From the NCBI GenBank assembly GCA_023666425.1, contig JAMPCA010000001.1, positions 297,136 to 359,341 of the forward strand: a stretch of DNA of 62,206 nucleotides. The letters are read 5' to 3'. The stretch is from Muribaculaceae bacterium (GTDB lineage: Bacteria; Bacillota; Clostridia; Lachnospirales; Lachnospiraceae). The notes beneath the pieces are model-generated. The model was not told the DNA's origin and made no database searches. It was given only the letters and a program-made list of their open reading frames with translations. Shown piece by piece: positions 8,168-16,640 of this stretch; the stretch's first letter is position 1, and every line of letters begins with the position of its first letter. Made by a program: the position numbers and the translations under genes.

Positions 8168-10858
8168 TTACTTTTTCTGTTCCCCGATCTCATCGGCCGA
8201 AAGATCCGCAATATCATAGCTTAAAGAGATATTTTCCTTCGTGTAGAGCTTGTAGAAGCGGTCGAAGATCCGGCGGGTGATCATCTCCACATTTTCCTTG
8301 TCGGCGTCAAAGAGAATGATCAGGAACTGTTCGCTGCTAAAGCGGGTGCTGATGTCCACATTGCGCAGGGTGCCGTTGATGGCGCTGCTCATGCTGCTCA
8401 TGGCCTCCTCCTGGTTGTCAAGGGAGAACGTCTCCGGATGGAGCGGCTCAAGGGTCAGCATGATGAGCTGCAGCCCCTGCTCATAGCGGTCGGTCAGCTT
8501 GCCTATGTACTCATAAAACTTGGTAAACTCCCGGTATTCCACACCGAGGGAACCCTCGTAGGCGCCCTGACGGGAGAGGGACTGTACCAGCTTTTTTAAA
8601 TCCACGGCAGTCATATTGCCGGCCGTCTGGTTGGGACTGTAGAGATAATAATTGTCCTTGCCGTTCTGTTTTACATAATAGAGCGCCTTGTCCGCCCGCT
8701 GGTATGCCTCCGCATACTTGTCGTTCGGCGAAGTCATGCAGATGCCGATGGAGAGAGAGGAGATTGTCAGGATAGCGTCGTCCTCCTTCTTGCTGCGGAA
8801 GGAGTGGATGATTCCCTCCACGGTGGCTCTTGCCTCCTTCTCCGTCACATTGACCATATAGTATAAAAATTCATCTCCGCCGATACGGGTGATGATCGCG
8901 CCCCGGCTGTGGGTGTTCAGCACATCCGCGAGAGCCTTGATGGCGTGATCCCCGGAGAGATGCCCCATCGTGTCATTGATGACCTTTAAGTTGTCCAGAT
9001 CCACAAACGCGAGGGCGCCGGAGCTCTCGGACATGGCCTCAATAATCTTCGCCTCGCCGTACTTGCGGCTCAGGAGGCCGGTCAGATAGTCGCACTGGCT
9101 GTCCTTTTCCTTCTCCTGCTCCAGATTGTGCAGAATCTGGTCTAAAAGTCTGGTGCTCTCCCCCACGATGGTGTCCGAGCTGTCCTTTTCCGAGTAATCC
9201 GAGAGCAGGCCGTTGTCAAACAGCCCGAGGAACTGATCCAGCAGGAAGGGGTCGAACTGGCTTCCCCGCCCTCTGACCAGCTCCTCGCGGATGGCGGATT
9301 CCGGCAGGGGACGGCGGTAAACGCGCTTGCTGTTCATCGCGTCGTAGGCGTCCGCGATGCAGATAATGCGGGCGATGAGCGGGATGTCCTCCCCGGCAAG
9401 CCCGTCGGGATAGCCGTGTCCGTCGTAGCGTTCGTGGTGATGCCTCGCCCCGTCGGCCACGTCTTTGATCATGCTGATGTCCTTTAGAATGTCCCCGCCC
9501 ACGATGGTGTGCGACTTGATGATCTCGTACTCCGTGTCCGTCAGCTTGTCAGGCTTGTTTAAAATGGAGTCCGGCACACTGATCTTGCCGATGTCGTGGA
9601 GCAGCGCCACATATTTCAGGTTCTGGATCGCCTCCTGGTTCCAGCCGAGCGTCTTCGCCAGAAGCGCGCTGTACTCGGATACCCGGATGCTGTGCCCCTT
9701 GGTGTAGGCGTCCTTCGCGTCGATGGTGTTGGCGATCGTCGTGATGGCCTGCAGGGTCAGGCTCTCCACCTGATAAGTCTTCTCCCGGAGATTTTCCTGC
9801 AGCACCTCCTTCATGGAGTTCACCTCGGAGAGAATATTTTCCTCCTTAGTCAGGTCGTAGACAAAGCAGACCGTACCGTAGGGATCTCCGTAGGAATCCA
9901 GGGCTGCATTCATGTGCAGGGAGCAGACGGCCAGATTGTTGTTTGCCACCAGCCGCAGATCCTCGATTTTCTCGTCCTTAAGAAGCTGTTTGTAAATCTC
10001 TGCGGTATCTTCTTTGGAAATCTGGAACAGCTCGTTTAAGCCGGGGTGGACGTCCTCTGCAATCTCCAGAAACTCGTGGGCGTGGCGGTTCGCCATGGAG
10101 AGGTGCAGCTGGTCGTCAAAGACCAGCACGCTGGAGCCCACATACTGGTATATGTAATTGCTCAGATTGCGCACTGAGAGGTTGAAAGCATTCAGGCGCG
10201 TGGAGACGAACCAGATTGTGAGGTAGCAGAGAAACACGCCGTAGCAGGAGCCGGGGAAGGAGGCAAAGCCCCAGAGGGGCAGAACCAGATCCGGCAGACA
10301 GCACAGCAGGAGCACAAGGCAGGCAATGGAGAGCGCCCATACGATCCGCCTGTCCCGGCGCAGGGATGCGCGGCTGTAGCGGCGGACAAAGAGGACAAGC
10401 AGGGCGATACACAAAAGAATGGTGAAAATCCCGTGGAAGATCCTCCCTCCGGTCGTCACTGCATAAAAGCGGGTGCGGTAGTCGCTGCGCAGAAGGGTGA
10501 TATTCCCCGGCCGGGAGAACAGCAGCCAGTCTGCGATACCGGGGACATAGAGGAGCGAGAAGACGATGCGCCAGTGCCCCGTGAACGCCCCCGAGATCCG
10601 GGCGGCAAAATTCAGGTAGGTGACTGCAAAAAGAATGGCTCCGAGCAGGCCGAGGCTCCGCCAGAAATAGGCGAGGTTCTGATCCCCGGTCAGCCCCATG
10701 ATGGCGTAGCCCACGCACCAGAGCAGGGCGAAAAGCCCCAGGGCGAGCATAAAGCGCCGGTGGTGCCGGTTGACGGTTTCCCCGAAAAAATAGGTTATAG
10801 CACACATGCCGATGATGGTTGCCATCACGATTAAGGATATATTGACTGCAAGACCCAT
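8168..10858 (-). CDS. Membrane cyclic-di-GMP protein: 7TM, PAS-like, HD-GYP, GGDEF
   Basis: An 896-residue signalling protein. The N-terminal 240 residues form about seven membrane helices of the histidine-kinase 7TM type, followed by a PAS-like region (YVGSSVLVFDDQ). An HD-GYP phosphodiesterase domain follows, with LLHDIGK near residue 420 and HHERYDGHGYPDGL near 478. Then comes a diguanylate cyclase with intact RIGGDEF near 660. The last 150 residues resemble a second, degenerate GGDEF fold. One chain thus holds enzymes that could make and break c-di-GMP. The start at 10858 is chosen because GAGGTG precedes it and the promoter lies just upstream; an in-frame extension to 11032 would start upstream of that promoter. 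Confidence 0.9.
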   Translation of the reverse strand: MGLAVNISLIVMATIIGMCAITYFFGETVNRHHRRFMLALGLFALLWCVGYAIMGLTGDQNLAYFWRSLGLLGAILFAVTYLNFAARISGAFTGHWRIVFSLLYVPGIADWLLFSRPGNITLLRSDYRTRFYAVTTGGRIFHGIFTILLCIALLVLFVRRYSRASLRRDRRIVWALSIACLVLLLCCLPDLVLPLWGFASFPGSCYGVFLCYLTIWFVSTRLNAFNLSVRNLSNYIYQYVGSSVLVFDDQLHLSMANRHAHEFLEIAEDVHPGLNELFQISKEDTAEIYKQLLKDEKIEDLRLVANNNLAVCSLHMNAALDSYGDPYGTVCFVYDLTKEENILSEVNSMKEVLQENLREKTYQVESLTLQAITTIANTIDAKDAYTKGHSIRVSEYSALLAKTLGWNQEAIQNLKYVALLHDIGKISVPDSILNKPDKLTDTEYEIIKSHTIVGGDILKDISMIKDVADGARHHHERYDGHGYPDGLAGEDIPLIARIICIADAYDAMNSKRVYRRPLPESAIREELVRGRGSQFDPFLLDQFLGLFDNGLLSDYSEKDSSDTIVGESTRLLDQILHNLEQEKEKDSQCDYLTGLLSRKYGEAKIIEAMSESSGALAFVDLDNLKVINDTMGHLSGDHAIKALADVLNTHSRGAIITRIGGDEFLYYMVNVTEKEARATVEGIIHSFRSKKEDDAILTISSLSIGICMTSPNDKYAEAYQRADKALYYVKQNGKDNYYLYSPNQTAGNMTAVDLKKLVQSLSRQGAYEGSLGVEYREFTKFYEYIGKLTDRYEQGLQLIMLTLEPLHPETFSLDNQEEAMSSMSSAINGTLRNVDISTRFSSEQFLIILFDADKENVEMITRRIFDRFYKLYTKENISLSYDIADLSADEIGEQKK

Positions 10859-10891
10859 AGCGATCACCTCATAAAGCTTTTTTATACTTCT

Positions 10892-10920
10892 ATTATAAAG
10901 CTGCTTTATCCGGCGGGCAA
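10892..10920 (-). promoter_or_regulatory. Sigma-A promoter of the HD-GYP/GGDEF gene
   Basis: Read on the minus strand, TTGCCC (10920-10915) and TATAAT (10897-10892) are 17 bases apart, about 34 bases upstream of the chosen ATG. It is divergent from the clpX promoter. Confidence 0.8.
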
Positions 10921-10936
10921 GAGAAAATGAAAAAAC

Positions 10937-10965
10937 TTGTCTTTGGGGGAGGTTTGGCGTATAAT
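10937..10965 (+). promoter_or_regulatory. Sigma-A promoter of the clpX-like operon
   Basis: TTGTCT (10937-10942) and a perfect TATAAT (10960-10965) are separated by 17 bases, 35 bases before the ATG of the unfoldase gene. No CIRCE or CtsR-type operator was recognised around it. Confidence 0.8.
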
Positions 10966-11000
10966 AAGTTATTATTGCCGAGAAAAGGGGAATTTGATCT

Positions 11001-12440
11001 ATGTCAGACCACCAGAATAACGAGGAAACCAAAAATCTTCCGCCGGAGGACGGGAATTCACATGGTGACTATGAGGATATCTGCTACATGTGCCGCAGGC
11101 CTGAGAGCGCCGCGGGCAGAATGATACATATCCAGCCGAATATCTGCATCTGCAAGGACTGTATGCAAAAGACCTTCGATGCGATGAACAACAGCGGCTT
11201 TTCCATGAACGATATTATGAATATGAATTTTGGGAAGCTGCCCAATATCAGTATGATCAATCTGTCGGATCTGCAGGGCGGCGTGCCCCAGAACCAGAAG
11301 CTAAAAAAGAAAAGGCCTAAGGAGGCGGAAGCGGAGAAGAAGAAAAAGCAGGAGCCGGTTCTTGATATCCGCTCGATTCCGGCGCCCCACAGGATCAAGG
11401 CCAGCCTGGATGAATATGTGGTGGGGCAGGAGCACGCGAAAAAGGTCATGTCCGTGGCCGTGTACAATCACTATAAGCGGGTCATGTCCGACCAGGCGGA
11501 CGGGGTGGAGATTGAGAAGTCCAACATGCTGATGGTCGGCCCCACCGGAAGCGGCAAGACCTATCTGGTGAAGACGCTCGCGAAGCTTTTGGATGTGCCG
11601 CTGGCCATCACGGACGCTACCTCCCTGACAGAGGCGGGCTATATCGGAGACGATATCGAGAGCGTGGTGAGCAAGCTCTTAGCCGCGGCCGACAATGACG
11701 TGGAGCGGGCGGAGCACGGCATTATTTTTATCGACGAGATAGACAAAATTGCCAAGAAGCGCAACGCGAACCAGCGGGACGTCAGCGGGGAGTCGGTGCA
11801 GCAGGGGATGCTAAAGCTCCTCGAGGGAGCGGAGGTGGAGGTGCCGGTGGGCGCCAGCAGCAAGAACGCCATGGTGCCGATGACCATCGTGGACACGAAG
11901 AACATCCTTTTTATCTGCGGAGGCGCATTCCCGGATCTGGAGGATATCATCAAGGAGCGGCTGAATAAGTCGGCGTCGATCGGTTTCCAGTCGGATCTTA
12001 AGGACAAATACGACGGGGACGAGAATCTGCTCACGCAGGTCACGGTGGAGGACGTGCGTAAATTTGGCATGATTCCCGAGTTTCTGGGGCGGCTTCCGGT
12101 TCTCTTTGCCCTGGAGGCGCTGACGGAGGATATGCTGGTGCGTATCCTGGCGGAGCCGAAAAACGCGATCACGAAACAGTACCAGAAGCTCCTTGCCATG
12201 GACGAGGTGCGGCTGGTATTCGAGACGGAGGCGCTTCACAGCATCGCCCGGAAGGCGAAAGAGAAGAAAGTGGGGGCGCGGGCGCTGCGTGCCATCATCG
12301 AGGAATTCATGCTGGATATCATGTATGAGATACCGAAGGACGACAATATTGGAATGGTCACCATCACGAAGGACTATGTAGAGCAAACAGGCGGGCCATT
12401 GATTGAGATGCGCGGGATTGCCGCGATTCCGATGCGATAA
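11001..12440 (+). CDS. clpX: ClpX-type AAA+ unfoldase
   Basis: A 479-residue hexameric unfoldase that feeds proteins to ClpP. The N-terminal zinc domain has C28, C31, C51 and C54. A Lys/Glu-rich linker (about 95-120) is longer than in typical ClpX of about 420 residues. The AAA+ core has Walker A GPTGSGKT (180-187), Walker B IIFIDEID (241-248), the pore loop GYIGDD (213-218) and an IGF loop (327-329), the tripeptide that docks on ClpP. All key parts are therefore present. There is no clpP or tig next to it, unlike the usual clpP-clpX arrangement, so this may be a second ClpX paralogue. The YhaO-like nuclease gene follows 28 bases later. Confidence 0.88.
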   Translation: MSDHQNNEETKNLPPEDGNSHGDYEDICYMCRRPESAAGRMIHIQPNICICKDCMQKTFDAMNNSGFSMNDIMNMNFGKLPNISMINLSDLQGGVPQNQKLKKKRPKEAEAEKKKKQEPVLDIRSIPAPHRIKASLDEYVVGQEHAKKVMSVAVYNHYKRVMSDQADGVEIEKSNMLMVGPTGSGKTYLVKTLAKLLDVPLAITDATSLTEAGYIGDDIESVVSKLLAAADNDVERAEHGIIFIDEIDKIAKKRNANQRDVSGESVQQGMLKLLEGAEVEVPVGASSKNAMVPMTIVDTKNILFICGGAFPDLEDIIKERLNKSASIGFQSDLKDKYDGDENLLTQVTVEDVRKFGMIPEFLGRLPVLFALEALTEDMLVRILAEPKNAITKQYQKLLAMDEVRLVFETEALHSIARKAKEKKVGARALRAIIEEFMLDIMYEIPKDDNIGMVTITKDYVEQTGGPLIEMRGIAAIPMR

Positions 12441-12468
12441 AGAGACAGCGGATACGAGGGAAAATGCT

Positions 12469-13557
12469 ATGAAGATCATTCATTGTGCAGATTTACATTT
12501 GGATGCGAGAATGACGGCGAATCTGAGCCGGGAGCAGGCGAGGGAGCGAAGGAAGGAGATTCTGCGCACCTTTACCCGGATGGTGGATTATGCGGTCAAA
12601 AACGAGGTGCGGGTGATCCTGATCGCGGGAGATCTCTTCGACACCCGGGCGGTTTCCGCCACGGTGCGCAATACCGTAAAGGACATGATACTGGGACATC
12701 CGGGCATCGATTTTATCTATCTTAAGGGGAACCACGACAACGACAATTTTTTGAGCAAGCTGGACGAGATCCCCGATAATCTGCTTTTATTTGCCGACGA
12801 GTGGATCTGCTACCGGTACGGCAATATTGCAATCACAGGACTGGAGATCAGTGCGAAGACGCAGGCCATGATGTACAATTCACTGGTGCTTGACCACGAT
12901 ATGTTTAATATCGTGACGCTTCACGGGCAGCTGGAGAACTATAAGAGTAAGGATCAGGTGCAGGTCATCAGCTTGAACGATCTGAAAAATAAGAGCATCG
13001 ATTATCTTGCGCTCGGCCATGTGCATACGATGAAGATGGAGCGTCTCGACGCGCGGGGCGTCTACTGTTATCCGGGCTGTCTGGAGGGCAGGGGCTTTGA
13101 TGAGTGCGGAAAAAAGGGCTTTGTCCTCATCAATGTGGATGAGGAGACGAAAAAGGCGGAGTACCAGTTTGTGCCGATCGCGGCGCGGACGCTGTACACG
13201 CTTGAGGTGGACGTCACCGGGGTGATGACCACGCAGGAGGCTATGGGACGGATTGAGAGGGCGATCACGGAGGCGGATTATTCCTCGGGAAGTCTGGTAA
13301 AGCTCGTGCTTGTGGGCGAGGTAGAGGTGGATTCCGAGTTCAACTGTGAGTATCTGCAGGAGCTTTTTAAGGATTATTTCTATTTTGAAAAGGTGTATGA
13401 CAGAACGAAGCTCCGGGTGAACTACAGCGACTTTGAGCAGGATGCATCTCTAAAGGGGGAGTTCATCCGCATGGTGCTGGCGTCAGAGATGACCGAAGCG
13501 CAGAAGAATGAAGTGATCCGGTGCGGAATTACGGCCTTGTCAGGGGAGGAGATATAA
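12469..13557 (+). CDS. yhaO: SbcD/Mre11-like metallophosphoesterase (YhaO type)
   Basis: A 362-residue nuclease subunit with all calcineurin-type motifs in order: CADLHLD, AGDLFD, KGNHDN, LHG and ALGHVH. These bind two metal ions. The ATG at 12469 is preceded by GAGGG; an earlier in-frame start inside clpX is unlikely. The gene ends one base before the next ATG, so it is translated with the ATPase subunit. Size and partner match B. subtilis YhaO rather than SbcD proper. It should act with the following gene on DNA ends or hairpins. Confidence 0.9.
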   Translation: MKIIHCADLHLDARMTANLSREQARERRKEILRTFTRMVDYAVKNEVRVILIAGDLFDTRAVSATVRNTVKDMILGHPGIDFIYLKGNHDNDNFLSKLDEIPDNLLLFADEWICYRYGNIAITGLEISAKTQAMMYNSLVLDHDMFNIVTLHGQLENYKSKDQVQVISLNDLKNKSIDYLALGHVHTMKMERLDARGVYCYPGCLEGRGFDECGKKGFVLINVDEETKKAEYQFVPIAARTLYTLEVDVTGVMTTQEAMGRIERAITEADYSSGSLVKLVLVGEVEVDSEFNCEYLQELFKDYFYFEKVYDRTKLRVNYSDFEQDASLKGEFIRMVLASEMTEAQKNEVIRCGITALSGEEI

Positions 13558-13558
13558 G

Positions 13559-15952
13559 ATGAAGCTGATTGCCTGTCATATCGACAACTTTGGAAAATTA
13601 TCGGATTTAGATGTGGATTTTGGCCGGGGACTCAACACGATCCATGAGGCCAACGCATGGGGAAAGAGTACGCTGGCGGCATTTTTGCGCGTAATGTTCT
13701 ATGGCTTTGAATCGAAAAAGGAGTCCGGCTCCTTTGAGAAGGAGCGCGTGGTTTACAGACCGTGGCAGGGCGGCGTCTACGGCGGAGAGCTGGATTTTGA
13801 GCACGGGAAAAAGCGCTACAGGATCAGCAGGAGTTTCGGGCGGACAGAGAAGAACGACGAGTTTCATCTCTATGATCTCGCCACGAATAAGGAATGCCAC
13901 GACTTTTCCTCCCAGATCGGGAGCGAGCTCTTCGGGCTGGACAGCGCCTCCTTTAAGCGGAGCGCCTTTATCGCGCAGAACGACTGTGAGTGCGGTTCCA
14001 CCGACGCGATCAACGCGAAGCTGGGAAATCTTGCGGAGAATACCAACGACGTCAATAATTTCGAGAGTGCGACAAGGCGCATTCATGACAAAATGAACAA
14101 GCTTTCCCCGGACCGTGCCACCGGATCCATGAAGAAGCGCACGAACCAGATTACCCACATCGAGGAAGAACTGAGGGGATTTCTGGCGGCGGAGGTCGCT
14201 TACATGGAGCTGGGGATGAAGCTTAAGGAGAAGCAGGAGCAGAGAAAGGAGCTGATGCAGATTCGCAATCAGTATGCCTCCGCCCTGCAGCTTGCCAGCG
14301 AGGAGAGTCTGCGCGAGAGCCGGAAGGCCAACTACGACAGCATCTGTGCGGAGGTGCGCGAGCGGCGGCAGGCGCTCGATGAGTACGGAAATCTTTTTCC
14401 CGTCCGTGTGCCGGAGGATCTGGAATTCCAGCAGAAGAATCAGGAGGTGCAGGTGCTCGGAATCCTAAAGACCACCCTCTACAATATCGGTCTGACGGAG
14501 GAGGAGAAAGAGCAGTACGAAAAGCTGCAAAATACCTTTGCGGCCGGTCTGCCCGGGGAGTCCCAGATTGATGAGGTGGACAAAAAGCTGGACATTCTGA
14601 CGCGCTACCGGGACGAGAGGACGAAGCTGGAGGGGAAGATGTCCTACTTTGAGGCGCTGGCGCTGCATCCGGAGAGCGAGCTTCCGGTAACCACGGAGCG
14701 CCGCGGGCTGCAGGCGCTCGGAATCCTCTGTATTGTGCTGGGGGTTCTGGGGCTTGGCGCGGCGGCCTTTGCGGTCTTTATGAAATCCTTTATGCTGGGC
14801 TGGCTGCTGGAAGGCTGTGTGGGCATATTTGCGGGAGTTACCCTGCTTCTGGTTCGCAGGGCAAAGCTTCTGTCCGACAAAAAGGCGCTGCTTCTTGCCA
14901 GAAAGCAGCAGGAGGAGGAGATGAGGAAACGGCAGGAGCCGGTGAACGAGATTATGGGGCTTTTGGAACAGTCGGGGGAGCATATCCAGGCGCTGCGGCA
15001 GGATATTCTCTCATTTTTGGAGCGCTATCAGGTGCACTGTGATCTCGAGCAGGCAAAGTCCCATCTCTATGAGCTGAAAAACCAGCTCCACGAGTATGAG
15101 CGTCTGATGAGACGTCTCGAGAAGAGCATAGAGACGGAGGATGAGTGCGAAAAGACGAGAAAGGGACTCATGGCCTTCGGTGAGGAGCTTGGCATCCAGT
15201 TCGGTGAGGATATCGCGGCAGATATCAGCCGTATGCAGACCAGGGCGGCGGAGTACCGGCTGGCGAAGTCCGCATACGAGGAGGCGCTTTCGAAAAAGGT
15301 GCAGTTTGAGGAGGAGTGCGACGTGGAAAAGCTGGCGAAGGAGCACAAGTGCCCCTACTCGCTGGATGAGCTTAACAGCATGATTTCAGATGTGGATCAG
15401 AGAATTGAGGACGTGCGGGAGTCCATTGAACAGTATAACCGCCAGATGGAGGATCTGCAGGAGCAGCTTGACCTGCGGGACGAAAAGAACCAGCAGCTTG
15501 AGGAGTGCAAGCGGCAGCAGGAGGAGGAATTACATACCTATGGGGTACTCTCGCTGACCCAGCACTATCTGCAGCAGGCCAAGGAGCAGTTCTCCGCCCG
15601 TTACTTAGGGCCGATCAAGAACGGCTTTCAGAAATATTACGAACTTCTCACCGGGGACACCAGCGGCGACTGGATGGTGAACGCGGATATCGCCGTGCAG
15701 GTGAAGGAACTTGGGGAGCTTCGGGATACCAAGTGGCTTTCCGCAGGCTATCAGGATCTTTTGGGCGTGTGTATGCGTCTGGCGCTGGTGGACGCTATGT
15801 ACCCCGACGAGAAGCCCTTCCTTGTGCTGGACGATCCCTATGTGAATCTGGACGAGGAGAAGCTGGACAGCGGCAATGCGCTGTTGATGAAGATCAGCCA
15901 GGAGTATCAGGTGATCTATTTTACCTGCCACAAGAGCCGTATGGTGAAATAA
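13559..15952 (+). CDS. yhaN: SbcC/Rad50-like ATPase with a central membrane hairpin (YhaN type)
   Basis: A 797-residue ABC-type ATPase. A variant Walker A (ANAWGKST, 31-38) and the C-terminal signature region (WLSAGYQDLLG near 725) with Walker B FLVLDDP near 753 form the split head. Two long coiled coils (about 165-370 and 440-680) lie between. In place of the zinc hook at the tip it has two hydrophobic helices (about 382-432), so the coil tip is probably in the membrane. This layout is that of YhaN. With YhaO it should form a membrane-tethered Mre11/Rad50-like machine. Its substrate is not known from the sequence. Confidence 0.88.
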   Translation: MKLIACHIDNFGKLSDLDVDFGRGLNTIHEANAWGKSTLAAFLRVMFYGFESKKESGSFEKERVVYRPWQGGVYGGELDFEHGKKRYRISRSFGRTEKNDEFHLYDLATNKECHDFSSQIGSELFGLDSASFKRSAFIAQNDCECGSTDAINAKLGNLAENTNDVNNFESATRRIHDKMNKLSPDRATGSMKKRTNQITHIEEELRGFLAAEVAYMELGMKLKEKQEQRKELMQIRNQYASALQLASEESLRESRKANYDSICAEVRERRQALDEYGNLFPVRVPEDLEFQQKNQEVQVLGILKTTLYNIGLTEEEKEQYEKLQNTFAAGLPGESQIDEVDKKLDILTRYRDERTKLEGKMSYFEALALHPESELPVTTERRGLQALGILCIVLGVLGLGAAAFAVFMKSFMLGWLLEGCVGIFAGVTLLLVRRAKLLSDKKALLLARKQQEEEMRKRQEPVNEIMGLLEQSGEHIQALRQDILSFLERYQVHCDLEQAKSHLYELKNQLHEYERLMRRLEKSIETEDECEKTRKGLMAFGEELGIQFGEDIAADISRMQTRAAEYRLAKSAYEEALSKKVQFEEECDVEKLAKEHKCPYSLDELNSMISDVDQRIEDVRESIEQYNRQMEDLQEQLDLRDEKNQQLEECKRQQEEELHTYGVLSLTQHYLQQAKEQFSARYLGPIKNGFQKYYELLTGDTSGDWMVNADIAVQVKELGELRDTKWLSAGYQDLLGVCMRLALVDAMYPDEKPFLVLDDPYVNLDEEKLDSGNALLMKISQEYQVIYFTCHKSRMVK

Positions 15953-15991
15953 CAATGAAAAAGTTCCACAGGACAGCGAAAGAGAGGAAGG

Positions 15992-16580
15992 ATGCCGGAT
16001 ACAAATTTAGCTCAGGCAATTGAAGCAACTACTGACACGGGCTCTGCGTATGATACTAATATCAAGTACCTGCTTGCTGACAAGCAGATATTGGCGCGTA
16101 TCCTGAAATATACCATAAAAGAGTTTCGGGATATGGAGATTTTCGATATCATAAACAGCATTGGAAATGATATTGAAATAGGTTCAAGACCATTAGAACC
16201 GGGACTGTCGAATATGGGGCAGATTCAGAAATTTGATACAGAGGACAATGTTCCGGGAGAGGGAAAAATCTTTTATGATATCCGATTTACGGCATACAAT
16301 GTAAAAGAACAAATGAAATTCCTTTTAAATATAGAGGCACAGAAGTCAACAAATCCTAAAAAACTGGGATATGGTAATGACTACCGAGCTGGAAGGGAGG
16401 ATTCAGACTATGTGTAATTTATCAGAGAATATCAAAGCCATAGGTATTGAAGAAGGCATTGAACAAGAACGCCTGAATGCCATTCAGCGGATGCTCAGAG
16501 CCAATGCGACAAAAGAGCAGATTCTTTCGTATGGTTATACAGAAGAAGAAATTATAGAAGTAGAAAATCCTGAGCATTGA
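15992..16580 (+). pseudogene. Rpn/PD-(D/E)XK transposase-like nuclease, decayed
   Basis: The first part (15992-16417) encodes the N-terminus of an Rpn-family PD-(D/E)XK protein up to the active-site strand (LLNIEAQKS). It then breaks. The C-terminal tail of the same kind of protein (IEEGIEQERLNAIQ, ending at 16580) follows in another frame. The central part is missing, so an internal deletion with a frameshift has destroyed the gene. Intact relatives promote RecA-independent recombination. A short open frame at 15955-16023 overlaps the start and is probably not a gene. Confidence 0.75.
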
Positions 16581-16640
16581 TGTTTTCAATGGGCGTGGGG
16601 GGAATATTCCTAATTCAAGTGTGAAAAGGAGAGGTATCGT

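Noticed and set aside
10859-11032. Longer N-terminus for the HD-GYP/GGDEF protein
   Set aside because: The in-frame extension crosses the gene's own promoter (10892-10920) and has no ribosome site.
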